From: Bacteroidota bacterium | Lineage (GTDB): Bacteria > Bacteroidota > Bacteroidia > B-17B0 > Aurantibacillaceae | Assembly: GCA_030684395.1 (NCBI GenBank) | Contig: JAUXTT010000004.1 | Span: 186,001-250,000, forward strand | Length of the DNA stretch: 64,000 bases | Direction: 5' to 3' | Shown here: positions 40,882 through 49,393 of the stretch, in pieces | Layout: every line of letters begins with the position of its first letter | How positions within the stretch are numbered: position 1 is the first letter of the stretch | The notes under the pieces: model-generated | Databases searched by the model: none | What the model saw: the letters and a program-made list of their open reading frames with translations, nothing else | Told to the model about the DNA's origin: nothing | Made by a program: the position numbers and the translations under genes

Positions 40882-41040
40882 ATGAGCGCAACATCACAAG
40901 ACTACAATTTCATCAGAGCAATGATAAAAATCGGAAATCCAACATGGACAGCTGAACAAATAGATGCAGCACTGCAAAAGAGAATCGAAGAAATGAACAA
41001 TCCACAGAACGATAGTTCCTGTGAAATGTGTTCGGGATAA
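40882..41040 (+). CDS. Short hypothetical protein with a CxxC tail
   Basis: A 52-residue frame starting MSATSQDYNFIRAMIKIG, with the helix WTAEQIDAALQKRIEEM and the ending SSCEMCSG. ATG 40882 is chosen over TTG 40807. It lies alone between the toxin promoter and the convergent HEPN-like gene. No clear promoter or terminator is seen, so reality as a gene is uncertain. Confidence 0.42.
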   Translation: MSATSQDYNFIRAMIKIGNPTWTAEQIDAALQKRIEEMNNPQNDSSCEMCSG

Positions 41041-41084
41041 TATGACTTCAAAAAAAATCACTGCTTCTTAAAGGAGCGGAGATT

Positions 41085-41693
41085 CTAATATTCAGCGTCC
41101 TTTTTTGTTTCCCACTTGCCTTTATTATATTCCATAAGATCCATTATTATATTTTCATACTTTGCATAAGTTACACGTTTAAATCCGTGTTGAGTTCCGA
41201 ATGTTTTAACAGATAGTTCGTTCATTACCTTCTCATACTCACCAATTACTTTTTTAATTTCCTCTATTGACAAACTATAATTTTCCCTATTCCTATCCAA
41301 ATGAGCGTAATGTTTGTCTCTGACGCCTTTTATCCTCTCAATTTCATTTACAAACTCTGTTGCATTCAATAAATCTAAATATTCATTTAACTCATTCTTA
41401 TTGACCTTCCCTCCCCATTCCGCAGTTTTATAATTTTCAACCATTTTGTTTAATAATTTAGGAATACTATAATGTTCTGTCTTATCAGAAAGTATACAAA
41501 CTTGCAAAACTAAATGATTCCAAAGCCCACCTAAAACTCTATCGAAAACACCATTATATCTGTACTCAAAAACCTCATCTGTGTTTTCAAGCGAATCAAC
41601 TATAGCCTCAATATCTGTTATATCTTGATTTGCATCTAGTATAATTTGGATTATTTGCTGCTGTTGTCTTTTTAATTCTTCTAAGGTCTGCAT
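41085..41693 (-). CDS. HEPN-domain protein resembling AbiU2
   Basis: A 202-residue helical protein from ATG 41693 (MQTLEELKRQQQ). The sequence IERIKGVRDKHYAHLDRN carries the R-x(5)-H pattern of HEPN domains (RDKHYAH), and the context resembles AbiU2-type abortive infection proteins. HEPN domains are often RNases or nucleotide-modifying toxins; no partner nucleotidyltransferase is seen next to it. It lies immediately downstream of the mreB terminator. The AbiU2 link is from memory of the family motif. Confidence 0.68.
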   Translation of the reverse strand: MQTLEELKRQQQQIIQIILDANQDITDIEAIVDSLENTDEVFEYRYNGVFDRVLGGLWNHLVLQVCILSDKTEHYSIPKLLNKMVENYKTAEWGGKVNKNELNEYLDLLNATEFVNEIERIKGVRDKHYAHLDRNRENYSLSIEEIKKVIGEYEKVMNELSVKTFGTQHGFKRVTYAKYENIIMDLMEYNKGKWETKKDAEY

Positions 41694-41732
41694 GAAATAA
41701 ATTTTATGCCCATTCAAATTTACAAAACAAAA

Positions 41733-41754
41733 AAGCCACAATCTCTTGTGGCTT
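41733..41754 (-). terminator. Terminator of the purH-mreB unit
   Basis: A perfect 9-bp stem AAGCCACAA / TTGTGGCTT around TCTC, followed on the minus strand by a T-run. It begins seven bases after the mreB stop. Confidence 0.88.
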
Positions 41755-41760
41755 CATTTC

Positions 41761-42783
41761 TTATTTTATCAAGAAAGGGAACTTATGAATGTTCTTTAAT
41801 GCGATACCTGTACCGCGGGCTACAGCACGCAGTGGGTCTTCTGCAATGTGTACCGGTAATTTTGTTTTCATAGAGATACGTTTATCCAAACCACGAAGTA
41901 AGGATCCACCACCCGCTAAATAAATACCTGTACGGAAAATATCTGCAGACAACTCAGGAGGAGTCATCTCTAATGCGTTCAATATCGCCTCTTCAATTTT
42001 AGCAATTGATTTATCCAACGCATGTGCTATCTCTACATAAGAAACGTGAATTTCTTTTGGAATACCTGTCATTAGATCACGTCCGTGCACGGCGTAATCC
42101 TGTGGTGGATTCTCTAATTCAGTTAATGCAGCACCTACTTCAATTTTTACACGCTCAGCAGAACGCTCACCAATTAAGATGTTGTGTTGACGACGCATGT
42201 ACTCTTCAATATTCGCAGTAAAATCATCACCCGCAATACGAATTGATTTATCACAAACGATCCCACCTAATGCAATAACGGCGATCTCAGAAGTACCACC
42301 ACCAATATCAATGATCATGTTGCCCATCGGCTCTTCTACATCGATACCCATACCAATAGCAGCTGCCATAGGTTCGTGGATCATGTAAACCTCTTTTGCA
42401 CCAGCGTGTTCAGCACTATCACGTACCGCACGTTTCTCTACCTCGGTAATACCTGATGGAATACAAATTACCATTCTTAATGAAGGCTGAAAAACACGTT
42501 TACCCGGATTGATCATTTTGATCATTCCTTTGATCATTTCTTCAGCCGCCTGGAAATCCGCGATAACTCCATCTTTCAAAGGACGAATAGTTTTGATATT
42601 CTCATGCGTTTTACCATGCATTTGCTGCGCTTGTTTACCAACCGCAATTACTTTTCCTGTGGTACGATCAACTGCAACAATAGAAGGCTCATCCACTACC
42701 ACCTTATCGTTCGCGATAATGATGGTATTAGCCGTTCCTAAGTCAATTGCAATCTCTTGCGTCAAAAAATCAAAAAAACCCAT
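41761..42783 (-). CDS. mreB: Rod shape-determining protein MreB
   Basis: A 340-residue bacterial actin. The phosphate-1 motif is IAIDLGTANTIII, the phosphate-2 region IDIGGGTSEIAVIAL and the adenosine motif YLAGGGSLLRGLD. It forms membrane-associated filaments that guide peptidoglycan synthesis. It follows purH by 19 bases in the same direction, an arrangement known in Bacteroidota. The usual mreC, mreD, pbp2 and rodA genes do not follow; a terminator and a HEPN-like gene do. Confidence 0.97.
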   Translation of the reverse strand: MGFFDFLTQEIAIDLGTANTIIIANDKVVVDEPSIVAVDRTTGKVIAVGKQAQQMHGKTHENIKTIRPLKDGVIADFQAAEEMIKGMIKMINPGKRVFQPSLRMVICIPSGITEVEKRAVRDSAEHAGAKEVYMIHEPMAAAIGMGIDVEEPMGNMIIDIGGGTSEIAVIALGGIVCDKSIRIAGDDFTANIEEYMRRQHNILIGERSAERVKIEVGAALTELENPPQDYAVHGRDLMTGIPKEIHVSYVEIAHALDKSIAKIEEAILNALEMTPPELSADIFRTGIYLAGGGSLLRGLDKRISMKTKLPVHIAEDPLRAVARGTGIALKNIHKFPFLIK

Positions 42784-42802
42784 AATATTTTTCTTTATCT
42801 AA

Positions 42803-44329
42803 TTAATGTTTAAAATGTCTTGTACCCGTGAATACCATTGATAATCCTGCACCGTTGCAATAGTCAATACTTCCCTGATCTTTGATCGATCCGCCCGGTT
42901 GAATAACTGCTGTGATCCCTGCTTTGTGTGCCAACTCTACACAATCAGGAAACGGAAAAAACGCATCACTTGCCATAACTGCACCTTTTAAGTCGAAACC
43001 AAAATTATGTGCTTTATCAACAGCTTGTTTCAATGCATCTACACGAGATGTCTGTCCTGTTCCACTTGCGATCAATGTATTGTTCTTTACAAAAACAATG
43101 GTATTTGATTTTGTATGTTTCACTAGTTTGTTTGCGAACAATAGATCATTTACCTCAGCTGCTGTAGGAGCAGTGTTGGTAACTGTTTTAAGATCTTCGG
43201 CTGTTTCTACTTTCGCATCTTTGTCTTGCTGAATAACTCCGTTCAACAAAGTACGGAATGATGTCTTTGGCATTTCAACTTGTTTTTGAATAAGTATAAT
43301 GCGATTCACTTTTGTCTTTAAAATAGTCAATGCTGCTTCATCGTAAGCCGGTGCAATGATGACTTCAAAAAATAATTTATTTATTTCTTCAGCTGTTGCG
43401 GCATCTACTTTTGCATTGGTAATTAAAATTCCACCGAATGCAGAAGTTGGGTCACAAGCCAAAGCTACGTTCCATGCTTCCAATACTGTTTTGCGAGATG
43501 CGACACCACAAGCATTGTTATGTTTTAAAATCGCGAATGTTGTTTCTTTAAAATCAGCGATCAATGAAACAGCTGCGTCAACATCTAACAAATTGTTGTA
43601 CGATAATTCTTTTCCATGCAACTTATCAAACAACTCATTCATCTTACCGAAGAACATTCCTTTTTGGTGTGGGTTCTCACCGTAACGTAAAGGATAACTT
43701 TCAGTCTCTGCAACACGAAGTGCAGGAATGTTTTCTGTCTGATTAAAATAATTGAAGATAGCTGAATCGTAATGGCTACTCATGGCAAAAGCTTTAGCAG
43801 CGAAATGTTTTCTATCAGCTAAGTCAGATGAACCACCTTTTTCTTCGAGTAATTTCAATAATGATGAATAATCATTTCGTGAAGAAACAATGATCACATC
43901 GTTGAAATTTTTTGCCGCAGCACGGATCAATGAAATTCCACCAATATCAATTTTCTCAATAATATCTTCTTCAGAAGCACCTTTTAAAACTGTTTCTTCA
44001 AACGGATAAAGATCAACAATTACCAAGTCGATATTCGGAATCTCATGCAGTTCCATTTGGTCTACATCGCTTTGTAGTTCACGTCTTCCAAGGATTCCAC
44101 CAAAAATTTTCGGATGCAATGTTTTTACCCTTCCTCCCAAAATTTCGGGAAACGAAGTAAGGCTTTCTACTGCAACCACAGGAATATTTAATTTCTCTAT
44201 AAAGGCCTGGGTTCCGCCTGTACTGTACAATACAACACCTTGCTCGTGTAATTTTTTAATTACAGGTTCAAGATTGTCTTTGTAAAACACAGAAACAAGG
44301 GCACTTTTTATTTTCTTTGACTGACTCAT
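42803..44329 (-). CDS. purH: Bifunctional AICAR transformylase/IMP cyclohydrolase
   Basis: A 508-residue enzyme for the last two steps of IMP synthesis. The N-terminal MGS-like IMP cyclohydrolase domain (about 1-190) has YSTGGTQAFIEKL and KTLHPKIFGGILG; the C-terminal transformylase (about 190-508) has LKHNNACGVAS, DAFFPFPDCVELAHKAG and GSIKDQGSIDYCN. ATG 44329 (MSQSKK) is chosen over 44383: the shorter start is the normal N-terminus and the -7 box at 44349-44342 would lie inside the longer frame. Confidence 0.97.
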   Translation of the reverse strand: MSQSKKIKSALVSVFYKDNLEPVIKKLHEQGVVLYSTGGTQAFIEKLNIPVVAVESLTSFPEILGGRVKTLHPKIFGGILGRRELQSDVDQMELHEIPNIDLVIVDLYPFEETVLKGASEEDIIEKIDIGGISLIRAAAKNFNDVIIVSSRNDYSSLLKLLEEKGGSSDLADRKHFAAKAFAMSSHYDSAIFNYFNQTENIPALRVAETESYPLRYGENPHQKGMFFGKMNELFDKLHGKELSYNNLLDVDAAVSLIADFKETTFAILKHNNACGVASRKTVLEAWNVALACDPTSAFGGILITNAKVDAATAEEINKLFFEVIIAPAYDEAALTILKTKVNRIILIQKQVEMPKTSFRTLLNGVIQQDKDAKVETAEDLKTVTNTAPTAAEVNDLLFANKLVKHTKSNTIVFVKNNTLIASGTGQTSRVDALKQAVDKAHNFGFDLKGAVMASDAFFPFPDCVELAHKAGITAVIQPGGSIKDQGSIDYCNGAGLSMVFTGTRHFKH

Positions 44330-44341
44330 AAAATTCATTCG

Positions 44342-44349
44342 CAAAATTA
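44342..44349 (-). promoter_or_regulatory. -7 box for purH-mreB
   Basis: TAATTTTG on the minus strand, an exact TAnnTTTG match ending 12 bases before the purH ATG. Confidence 0.55.
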
Positions 44350-44437
44350 ACCAAATAAAGCAGCGTAAAGCCTGTATTATCAAATTGTTGAAAAAAGATA
44401 TTTATTGTTTAAAACAAGGACAATCGGGTTAATGGAA

Positions 44438-44475
44438 CGTAGATGGCGCGGATTAGGCGGATTCGCACTGATCTT
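44438..44475. repeat. Degenerate GCGGATTA repeat element
   Basis: A run of GGCGCGGATTAGGCGGATT with GCACTGATC following, preceded by AATGGAACG. A related degraded piece (ATTTTACTGATTTTTATTG) and another AATGGAACG copy lie at 45245-45350, on the other side of the YiiX-like gene. Confidence 0.45.
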
Positions 44476-44597
44476 TTAAAATGAAAGTTCAAAGCTGGGA
44501 TTTTCCACCTGAATTTCTATTCTCATTTTCTACATTTTTAACTTATTAAAGTCAAACTTTATGTGTTGACTTTCTATCTTAGTATAAATCTAAAATC

Positions 44598-45242
44598 ATG
44601 AAAAAATTACTTCTGCTTTTAAGTGTACTAATCACGGTAAGCTTTATCTGGCTTGGCTTTGATGATGGAGGCAAAAAGAAAGTTAAAACCTCGACCGATT
44701 ATTCCTGGTTAAAGGAAGGTGATGTGGTGTTTCAGGATTTTGAGGGAGATTTTGGAGAAGCGATAAAACTGGCAACCAAATCAAATTACAGTCATTGCGG
44801 CATGATCCTGAAAAAAGACGGTAAACTGATGGTTTATGAAGCTGTTGGACCTGTAAAATATACGCCTGTGGACGAATGGGTAAAACACGGGAGTAAAAAA
44901 TCCTTTGTTGCAAAGCGTCTCACCGATTCTGAAAAAATTGGAACGGAGGTTATCAAAAACTGGAACGAAAAGGCAGATAAATACTCAGGAAAGGCTTATG
45001 ATCATGTATTTGGCTGGACCGATGAAAAAATCTATTGTTCTGAACTCGTTTGGAAAATGTATAAGAATGGTTTGAACATAGAGTTATCAAAGCCCAAGAA
45101 GCTTAAGGAATTTGACCTTTCCCACCCATTGGTAAAACAGCAATTGGAAATGCGCTATGGCAAAGATGTTCCCTACGAAGAAAGCGTAGTTTCTCCTCAA
45201 GACCTGTTTGAATCGAAACTGCTGATTGAAGTGAAAAAGTGA
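44598..45242 (+). CDS. YiiX-like permuted NlpC/P60 cysteine hydrolase
   Basis: A 214-residue protein with an N-terminal signal anchor (about 1-18) and a permuted papain-like fold of the YiiX/YebB family. The His is in NYSHCGMILKKDG and the Cys in EKIYCSELVWKMY; GDVVFQDFEGDFGEAI precedes. Such proteins are envelope hydrolases of uncertain substrate, perhaps acyl or peptide bonds. It is transcribed alone and flanked by fragments of the same degenerate repeat. Confidence 0.86.
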   Translation: MKKLLLLLSVLITVSFIWLGFDDGGKKKVKTSTDYSWLKEGDVVFQDFEGDFGEAIKLATKSNYSHCGMILKKDGKLMVYEAVGPVKYTPVDEWVKHGSKKSFVAKRLTDSEKIGTEVIKNWNEKADKYSGKAYDHVFGWTDEKIYCSELVWKMYKNGLNIELSKPKKLKEFDLSHPLVKQQLEMRYGKDVPYEESVVSPQDLFESKLLIEVKK

Positions 45243-45502
45243 TAATGGAACGCGCCTGTCCAAAATACTGAGTTTCTTCCTTCAAGTGGTGATGATAAAG
45301 CTCCGATAGCCCTGCCTGTAAACCTGATTTTACTGATTTTTATTGATTCTGAGATTTTTTCTGCTTACCCTATTCATAAAGGTCAAGTTACGCAAAGTTA
45401 GCCTGCATCTGAATAAAATTGTTGAACATTCTTTTTGAAGGGAACTTTCCATTTCAAAAAATCTTTTATCTTTATCTCTTAAACCAATAAACCAATTTAA
45501 AA

Positions 45503-45988
45503 ATGAAAAAAGTTTTATTAAGCTTAACTGTAGTTGTTGCATTAGTTGTTGCTTCATGCGGTGGAAAAAAAGTAGAAAGTCCAATTGTTGGAAAATGGAA
45601 ATTAACAAACATCGACATTGCTCCGGTTGACCTTACTTCAAATGTTGAAACTAATATTGACTCTGCAGGTATTACAGGAGTTGATACGGCTGTAAAAGCT
45701 ATGACAAAAGGAGTTGAAGACATGACAAATGCTATGACCGGAATGGGTGAAGCACTGGCTAATAGTTTCTTAAAAGGATCTATTTACAATTTTAAAGACA
45801 ACGGAACAGTTGAGGTTACTGTATTATTTGCTACTCAAAAAGGTGAATTTACTGTTAGTGCTGATAACAAAACAGTAGAAACTACAATTGAAGGTAAAAA
45901 AGAGTCCTTTACTATTGAATCAGTTACTGAAACAGAATTAAAACTTGCTAAATCTACAGGTGAAATGTGGGTTTTCGTTAAGAAATAA
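45503..45988 (+). CDS. Predicted lipocalin-like lipoprotein
   Basis: A 161-residue lipoprotein: signal peptide with lipobox VVASCGG (Cys about 20), then IVGKWKLTNIDIAP, a helical insert rich in Met/Ala (about 60-90), and a beta-strand C-terminal half (NFKDNGTVEVTVLF ... MWVFVKK). GKWKL and the strand pattern fit lipocalin-like families. The function is unknown. A terminator follows 22 bases after the stop. Confidence 0.78.
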   Translation: MKKVLLSLTVVVALVVASCGGKKVESPIVGKWKLTNIDIAPVDLTSNVETNIDSAGITGVDTAVKAMTKGVEDMTNAMTGMGEALANSFLKGSIYNFKDNGTVEVTVLFATQKGEFTVSADNKTVETTIEGKKESFTIESVTETELKLAKSTGEMWVFVKK

Positions 45989-46010
45989 TCCTTAAAAAAA
46001 ATACATTCAT

Positions 46011-46059
46011 AAAAAACCACTGTCACCCTGAAATTGTCGAAGGGTGACAGTGGTTTTTT
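46011..46059. terminator. Bidirectional terminator with palindromic core
   Basis: A perfect 19-bp stem (AAAAAACCACTGTCACCCT and complement) between the lipoprotein gene and the convergent DUF1571 gene, with A- and T-runs on both strands. The core CACCCTGAAATTGTCGAAGG is a variant of the word at 28577-28597. Confidence 0.9.
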
Positions 46060-46074
46060 ATTTTTAGTCAATTC

Positions 46075-46935
46075 TTAAAATCCGTACCCGGGAAATTTTT
46101 TGGTGAATTCGGCATCTTCAAAAATGGGATTCAACTGAAGATTAAGATAATCGTATTGCTCAAATAATCCGTTTTGGTCATGAATTCTGCTTCCTACTGG
46201 TAAGAAGTTCTCTTTATCCAAATATATTACCACATGCTTTGCGTAAGAGTTAGGCACTTTTATAACCTGCCCTGCTTTTACGTCCTTATAATCATCAATT
46301 TTTTTGTTGTTTTCCAATATCATTTGCTCTGCCACATGTAATTTACGAGCTATGGTTACTACTGATTCGCCTTTAGCCACTGTATAATCTACAAACTTAA
46401 AGTCGGGGTTATCAATAGTGAACTTATAACATGCGCGTCCATTAAGGGTTTCTTCAGTTTCCAATTTAAAAAACTTATCGAACTCCGCTCCGGCTTTTAA
46501 TACGTTATAAACTATGATATTTCCAAAATAATCAAATCCCATTTCATTTATAGTGTGATGTTGCCCTTCGCGCATAAGGCTTCCCATAGGATCTAAATTA
46601 AGGTTTACATACGGAAATGAATTTGGTTTTACCAAAGCCTGCCCCTTATTTGTTCCCTGAATCCAAAGAACCTCAATACCATTGGTGGTAAGGTACAACT
46701 TACGTGGAACTTTGTTTAGCTTAACTGATGAAGAGAAATGATTGAATTTTCCATTTGTACGCTCTGTTATCTTTAAACTGTATTTTAACCTATCTACATC
46801 ATTTATGGCTTTTATCATTTTCATAACAATCTCCTTGCAACTCAATACAGGAGAAACAGTTGCGGTTGTTTTAAAGGATTGAAATCCCTCGAAACATAAC
46901 AGTAAACAAACAATCAGGTAAACTTTATTTTTCAC
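46075..46935 (-). CDS. Exported DUF1571 protein with embedded LysM domain (paralogue 1)
   Basis: A 286-residue protein: signal peptide (about 1-22), DUF1571 (LKYSLKITERTNGKFNH ... LYLTTNGIEVLWIQGTNKG and LNLDPMGSLMREGQHHTI), then a LysM motif (YTVAKGESVVTIARKLHVAE, about 182-228) followed by the last DUF1571 strands (VVIYLDKENFLPVGSRIHD). LysM implies peptidoglycan contact. The start is GTG 46935, four bases after a TATCTTTG box (46947-46940), so the transcript may be leaderless. It lies 23 bases after the stop of its paralogue. Confidence 0.82.
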   Translation of the reverse strand: MKNKVYLIVCLLLCFEGFQSFKTTATVSPVLSCKEIVMKMIKAINDVDRLKYSLKITERTNGKFNHFSSSVKLNKVPRKLYLTTNGIEVLWIQGTNKGQALVKPNSFPYVNLNLDPMGSLMREGQHHTINEMGFDYFGNIIVYNVLKAGAEFDKFFKLETEETLNGRACYKFTIDNPDFKFVDYTVAKGESVVTIARKLHVAEQMILENNKKIDDYKDVKAGQVIKVPNSYAKHVVIYLDKENFLPVGSRIHDQNGLFEQYDYLNLQLNPIFEDAEFTKKFPGYGF

Positions 46936-46939
46936 GGGG

Positions 46940-46947
46940 CAAAGATA
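46940..46947 (-). promoter_or_regulatory. -7 box abutting the GTG of DUF1571 paralogue 1
   Basis: TATCTTTG on the minus strand with only CCCC between it and GTG 46935; transcription would begin at the start codon. Confidence 0.5.
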
Positions 46948-46958
46948 ATATTAATACG

Positions 46959-47825
46959 CTAGTCTTTGTAAAATTTACCAAAGTCGTCGGCAGTGAATTT
47001 TTTATTGATTTTAATGTTGCTGTATTCGTAATTTTCGTAAAGCCCCACCTCATCAAAAATAGTAATTGTAACGGGCAAAAGCGTATGTTCGTCTAAGTAC
47101 ATAACCATGCGTTTGCAATAATTGGTCGGTATTTTTAATTTTTTTCCGGGCTTAATTGTTCCATAAAAACTGTTCAGATCATTCTTCAAACGAATTTGGT
47201 ATTCGCTAACGTTAAATTTAGTGGCCAAAGAATTTACGCTCTCGCTTTTTTCGGTCACATGTTCAAAATAGGAAAAATTAGGGTCTTCAAAATTGATTCC
47301 TACGCAAGGCTTTCCGCCAATTATCTTTTTCCCTATCAATTTCAGGTTTTGTGAAATGTGTGTTTTATCCTTTAATAAGGCATTGGTCATGGTTTTTGCA
47401 AAGTACTCAAAGCCTAACTCATGAATGGTGTAATGTTGGTTCTTACGCATCATGTTACCAAAAGGGTCTAAAGATACAGTGGCGTTCATCAATGCCTTTG
47501 CTTTCACCAAAGCTTTGTTTTCATTTGCCCCGGCAACATACATCACTGAGATCTTTCTTTTTTCGTTCCTGAAATAAAGTGCTTTAGGGTAAACGTTCAG
47601 TTTCACATACGACTCCGCACTCAGGTACTCGCCCTTTTCCACCCGCTCTAAAGCTTTGAGATTAAATTCATACGATTTTATTTTCTTAATGGAATCGAGC
47701 ATTGCGAGCACAATTTTTATGGGCTGCTGGTCATAACTCTTTCTTTTCTTCAAAGAGAAAGAACTAAACGCAACAATCCCAAGCAAAGAAAATAAAAGGA
47801 AAATCTTAGGATAACGATACAACAT
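46959..47825 (-). CDS. Exported DUF1571 protein with degenerate LysM (paralogue 2)
   Basis: A 288-residue protein with the same plan as its neighbour: signal peptide (about 1-24), DUF1571 (YEFNLKALERVEKGEYL ... VMYVAGANENKALVKA, VSLDPFGNMMRKNQHYTIHE), LysM-like segment (VTEKSESVNSLATKFNVSE) and the closing strands (MVMYLDEHTLLPVTITIFDE). The two are tandem duplicates that have diverged widely. A TAACTTTG box (47849-47842) lies 16 bases upstream of the ATG. Confidence 0.8.
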   Translation of the reverse strand: MLYRYPKIFLLFSLLGIVAFSSFSLKKRKSYDQQPIKIVLAMLDSIKKIKSYEFNLKALERVEKGEYLSAESYVKLNVYPKALYFRNEKRKISVMYVAGANENKALVKAKALMNATVSLDPFGNMMRKNQHYTIHELGFEYFAKTMTNALLKDKTHISQNLKLIGKKIIGGKPCVGINFEDPNFSYFEHVTEKSESVNSLATKFNVSEYQIRLKNDLNSFYGTIKPGKKLKIPTNYCKRMVMYLDEHTLLPVTITIFDEVGLYENYEYSNIKINKKFTADDFGKFYKD

Positions 47826-47841
47826 TGCTCTTGAGTGAGTA

Positions 47842-47849
47842 CAAAGTTA
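47842..47849 (-). promoter_or_regulatory. -7 box for DUF1571 paralogue 2
   Basis: TAACTTTG on the minus strand, an exact TAnnTTTG match. Confidence 0.5.
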
Positions 47850-47895
47850 AAATTTAAAACTCACTTAACGTGTTAAGCAAATTTAAAACATCTAA

Positions 47896-49371
47896 TTACA
47901 TACTTAAATACCCCGACAAACCATGCAAACCACCTTCTCTACCGAAACCTGATTCTTTATATCCACCAAAAGGAGAACTTGGATCAAATTTATTGTAAGT
48001 GTTTGCCCAAACAACACCTGCACGCATTTTTGAAGTAAGATTAAAGATCTTAGAACCTTTATCCGTCCATACACCTGCAGATAAACCGTAAGGGATATTA
48101 TTGGCTTTTTCTATCACCTCTTCAATAGTGCGGAACGTTTGGATAGTTAGAACCGGCCCAAAAATTTCTTCCTGCACTAACCTGCTGGATTGAGCTGTAT
48201 TAATGAAAAGAGTTGGCCTACAGAAGAAGCCTTTGTTTGGAATACCGCATGAACTCTGATAAAAATCGTTTCCCTCATCTTTTCCTATTTTAATGTAGTC
48301 CTGGATTTTCAGTAATTGTTCTTTGGAGTTGATAGCCCCAATATCGGTATTCTTATCCATTGGATCACCTACTATCAACGTTTCGATGCGTTGTTTTAAT
48401 TTACGGATCACTTCATCCGCAACACCTTCTTGTACAAACAAACGGGAGCCCGCACAGCATACATGCCCCTGATTAAAGAAAATACCGTTAACAATACCTT
48501 CTACAGCCTGATTAATTGGTGCGTCATCGAAAATAATATTCGCTGCTTTTCCACCTAACTCAAGTGTTACTTTTTTGTTGGTACCTGCAATAGACCTTTG
48601 AATCAGTTTTCCGACATCGGTACTTCCTGTGAATGCTACTTTACTTACATTCGGATGATTAACTATAGCGGCTCCGGTTTTTCCGTGACCTGTGATAATA
48701 TTTACAACGCCATCAGGCAATCCTGATTCCTGAATAATCTCAGCAAGTTTAAGAGCAGTTAATGAAGTAGTTTCGGCTGGCTTAAGAACAACTGTATTTC
48801 CGGTTGCCAATGCAGGTGCTATTTTCCAGGCTGCCATCAGCAACGGAAAGTTCCAGGGAATAATTTGTCCTGCAACACCTAATGATTGTGGCTTTCTGTT
48901 TGGAAATGCGTATTCCAGTTTATCAGCCCATCCTGCGTAATAGAAAAAATGATTTGCTGCTAAAGGCACATCCACATCACGGCTTTCCCGAATTGGTTTA
49001 CCGCCATCCATACTTTCGATCACAGAGAATTCGCGTGCACGCTCCTGGATCATACGTGCAATGCGGAAAATATATTTTGCCCTTTCTTTTGCAGGAAGTT
49101 TTTTCCAAACTTTGTCATAAGCATTTTTAGCGGCTGTTACCGCACTGTCTACATCTTTTTCATCAGCTTCAGCAACGTCCGCTAATTTTTCTTCCGTTGC
49201 AGGATTGATGGTATCAAAGTATTTTCCTTTCGCAGGTTTTACAAATTTACCATTAATGAAAAGGTCATATTTTTTATTCAAACGAATGTGTTTGTTATCC
49301 TCCGGCGCCGGAGCGTATTTCCAATCCGTTAAGAAGTCCGAGCCTTGATTTTTAGTTTCTTGTTTTGCCAT
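47896..49371 (-). CDS. NAD(P)-dependent aldehyde dehydrogenase
   Basis: A 491-residue class 1/2-type aldehyde dehydrogenase that oxidises aldehydes to acids. Catalytic Cys is in NQGHVCCAGSRLFV and the general base Glu in VTLELGGKAANII; GNTVVLKPAETT and EEIFGPVLTIQTF are standard. An N-terminal lead of about 30 residues precedes the fold. The gene lies downstream of deoC on the same strand, separated by a CAAAG inverted repeat. DeoC releases acetaldehyde, so conversion of it to acetate is a likely job. Confidence 0.94.
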   Translation of the reverse strand: MAKQETKNQGSDFLTDWKYAPAPEDNKHIRLNKKYDLFINGKFVKPAKGKYFDTINPATEEKLADVAEADEKDVDSAVTAAKNAYDKVWKKLPAKERAKYIFRIARMIQERAREFSVIESMDGGKPIRESRDVDVPLAANHFFYYAGWADKLEYAFPNRKPQSLGVAGQIIPWNFPLLMAAWKIAPALATGNTVVLKPAETTSLTALKLAEIIQESGLPDGVVNIITGHGKTGAAIVNHPNVSKVAFTGSTDVGKLIQRSIAGTNKKVTLELGGKAANIIFDDAPINQAVEGIVNGIFFNQGHVCCAGSRLFVQEGVADEVIRKLKQRIETLIVGDPMDKNTDIGAINSKEQLLKIQDYIKIGKDEGNDFYQSSCGIPNKGFFCRPTLFINTAQSSRLVQEEIFGPVLTIQTFRTIEEVIEKANNIPYGLSAGVWTDKGSKIFNLTSKMRAGVVWANTYNKFDPSSPFGGYKESGFGREGGLHGLSGYLSM

Positions 49372-49393
49372 AACACTTTTAATTTCTTTATTT

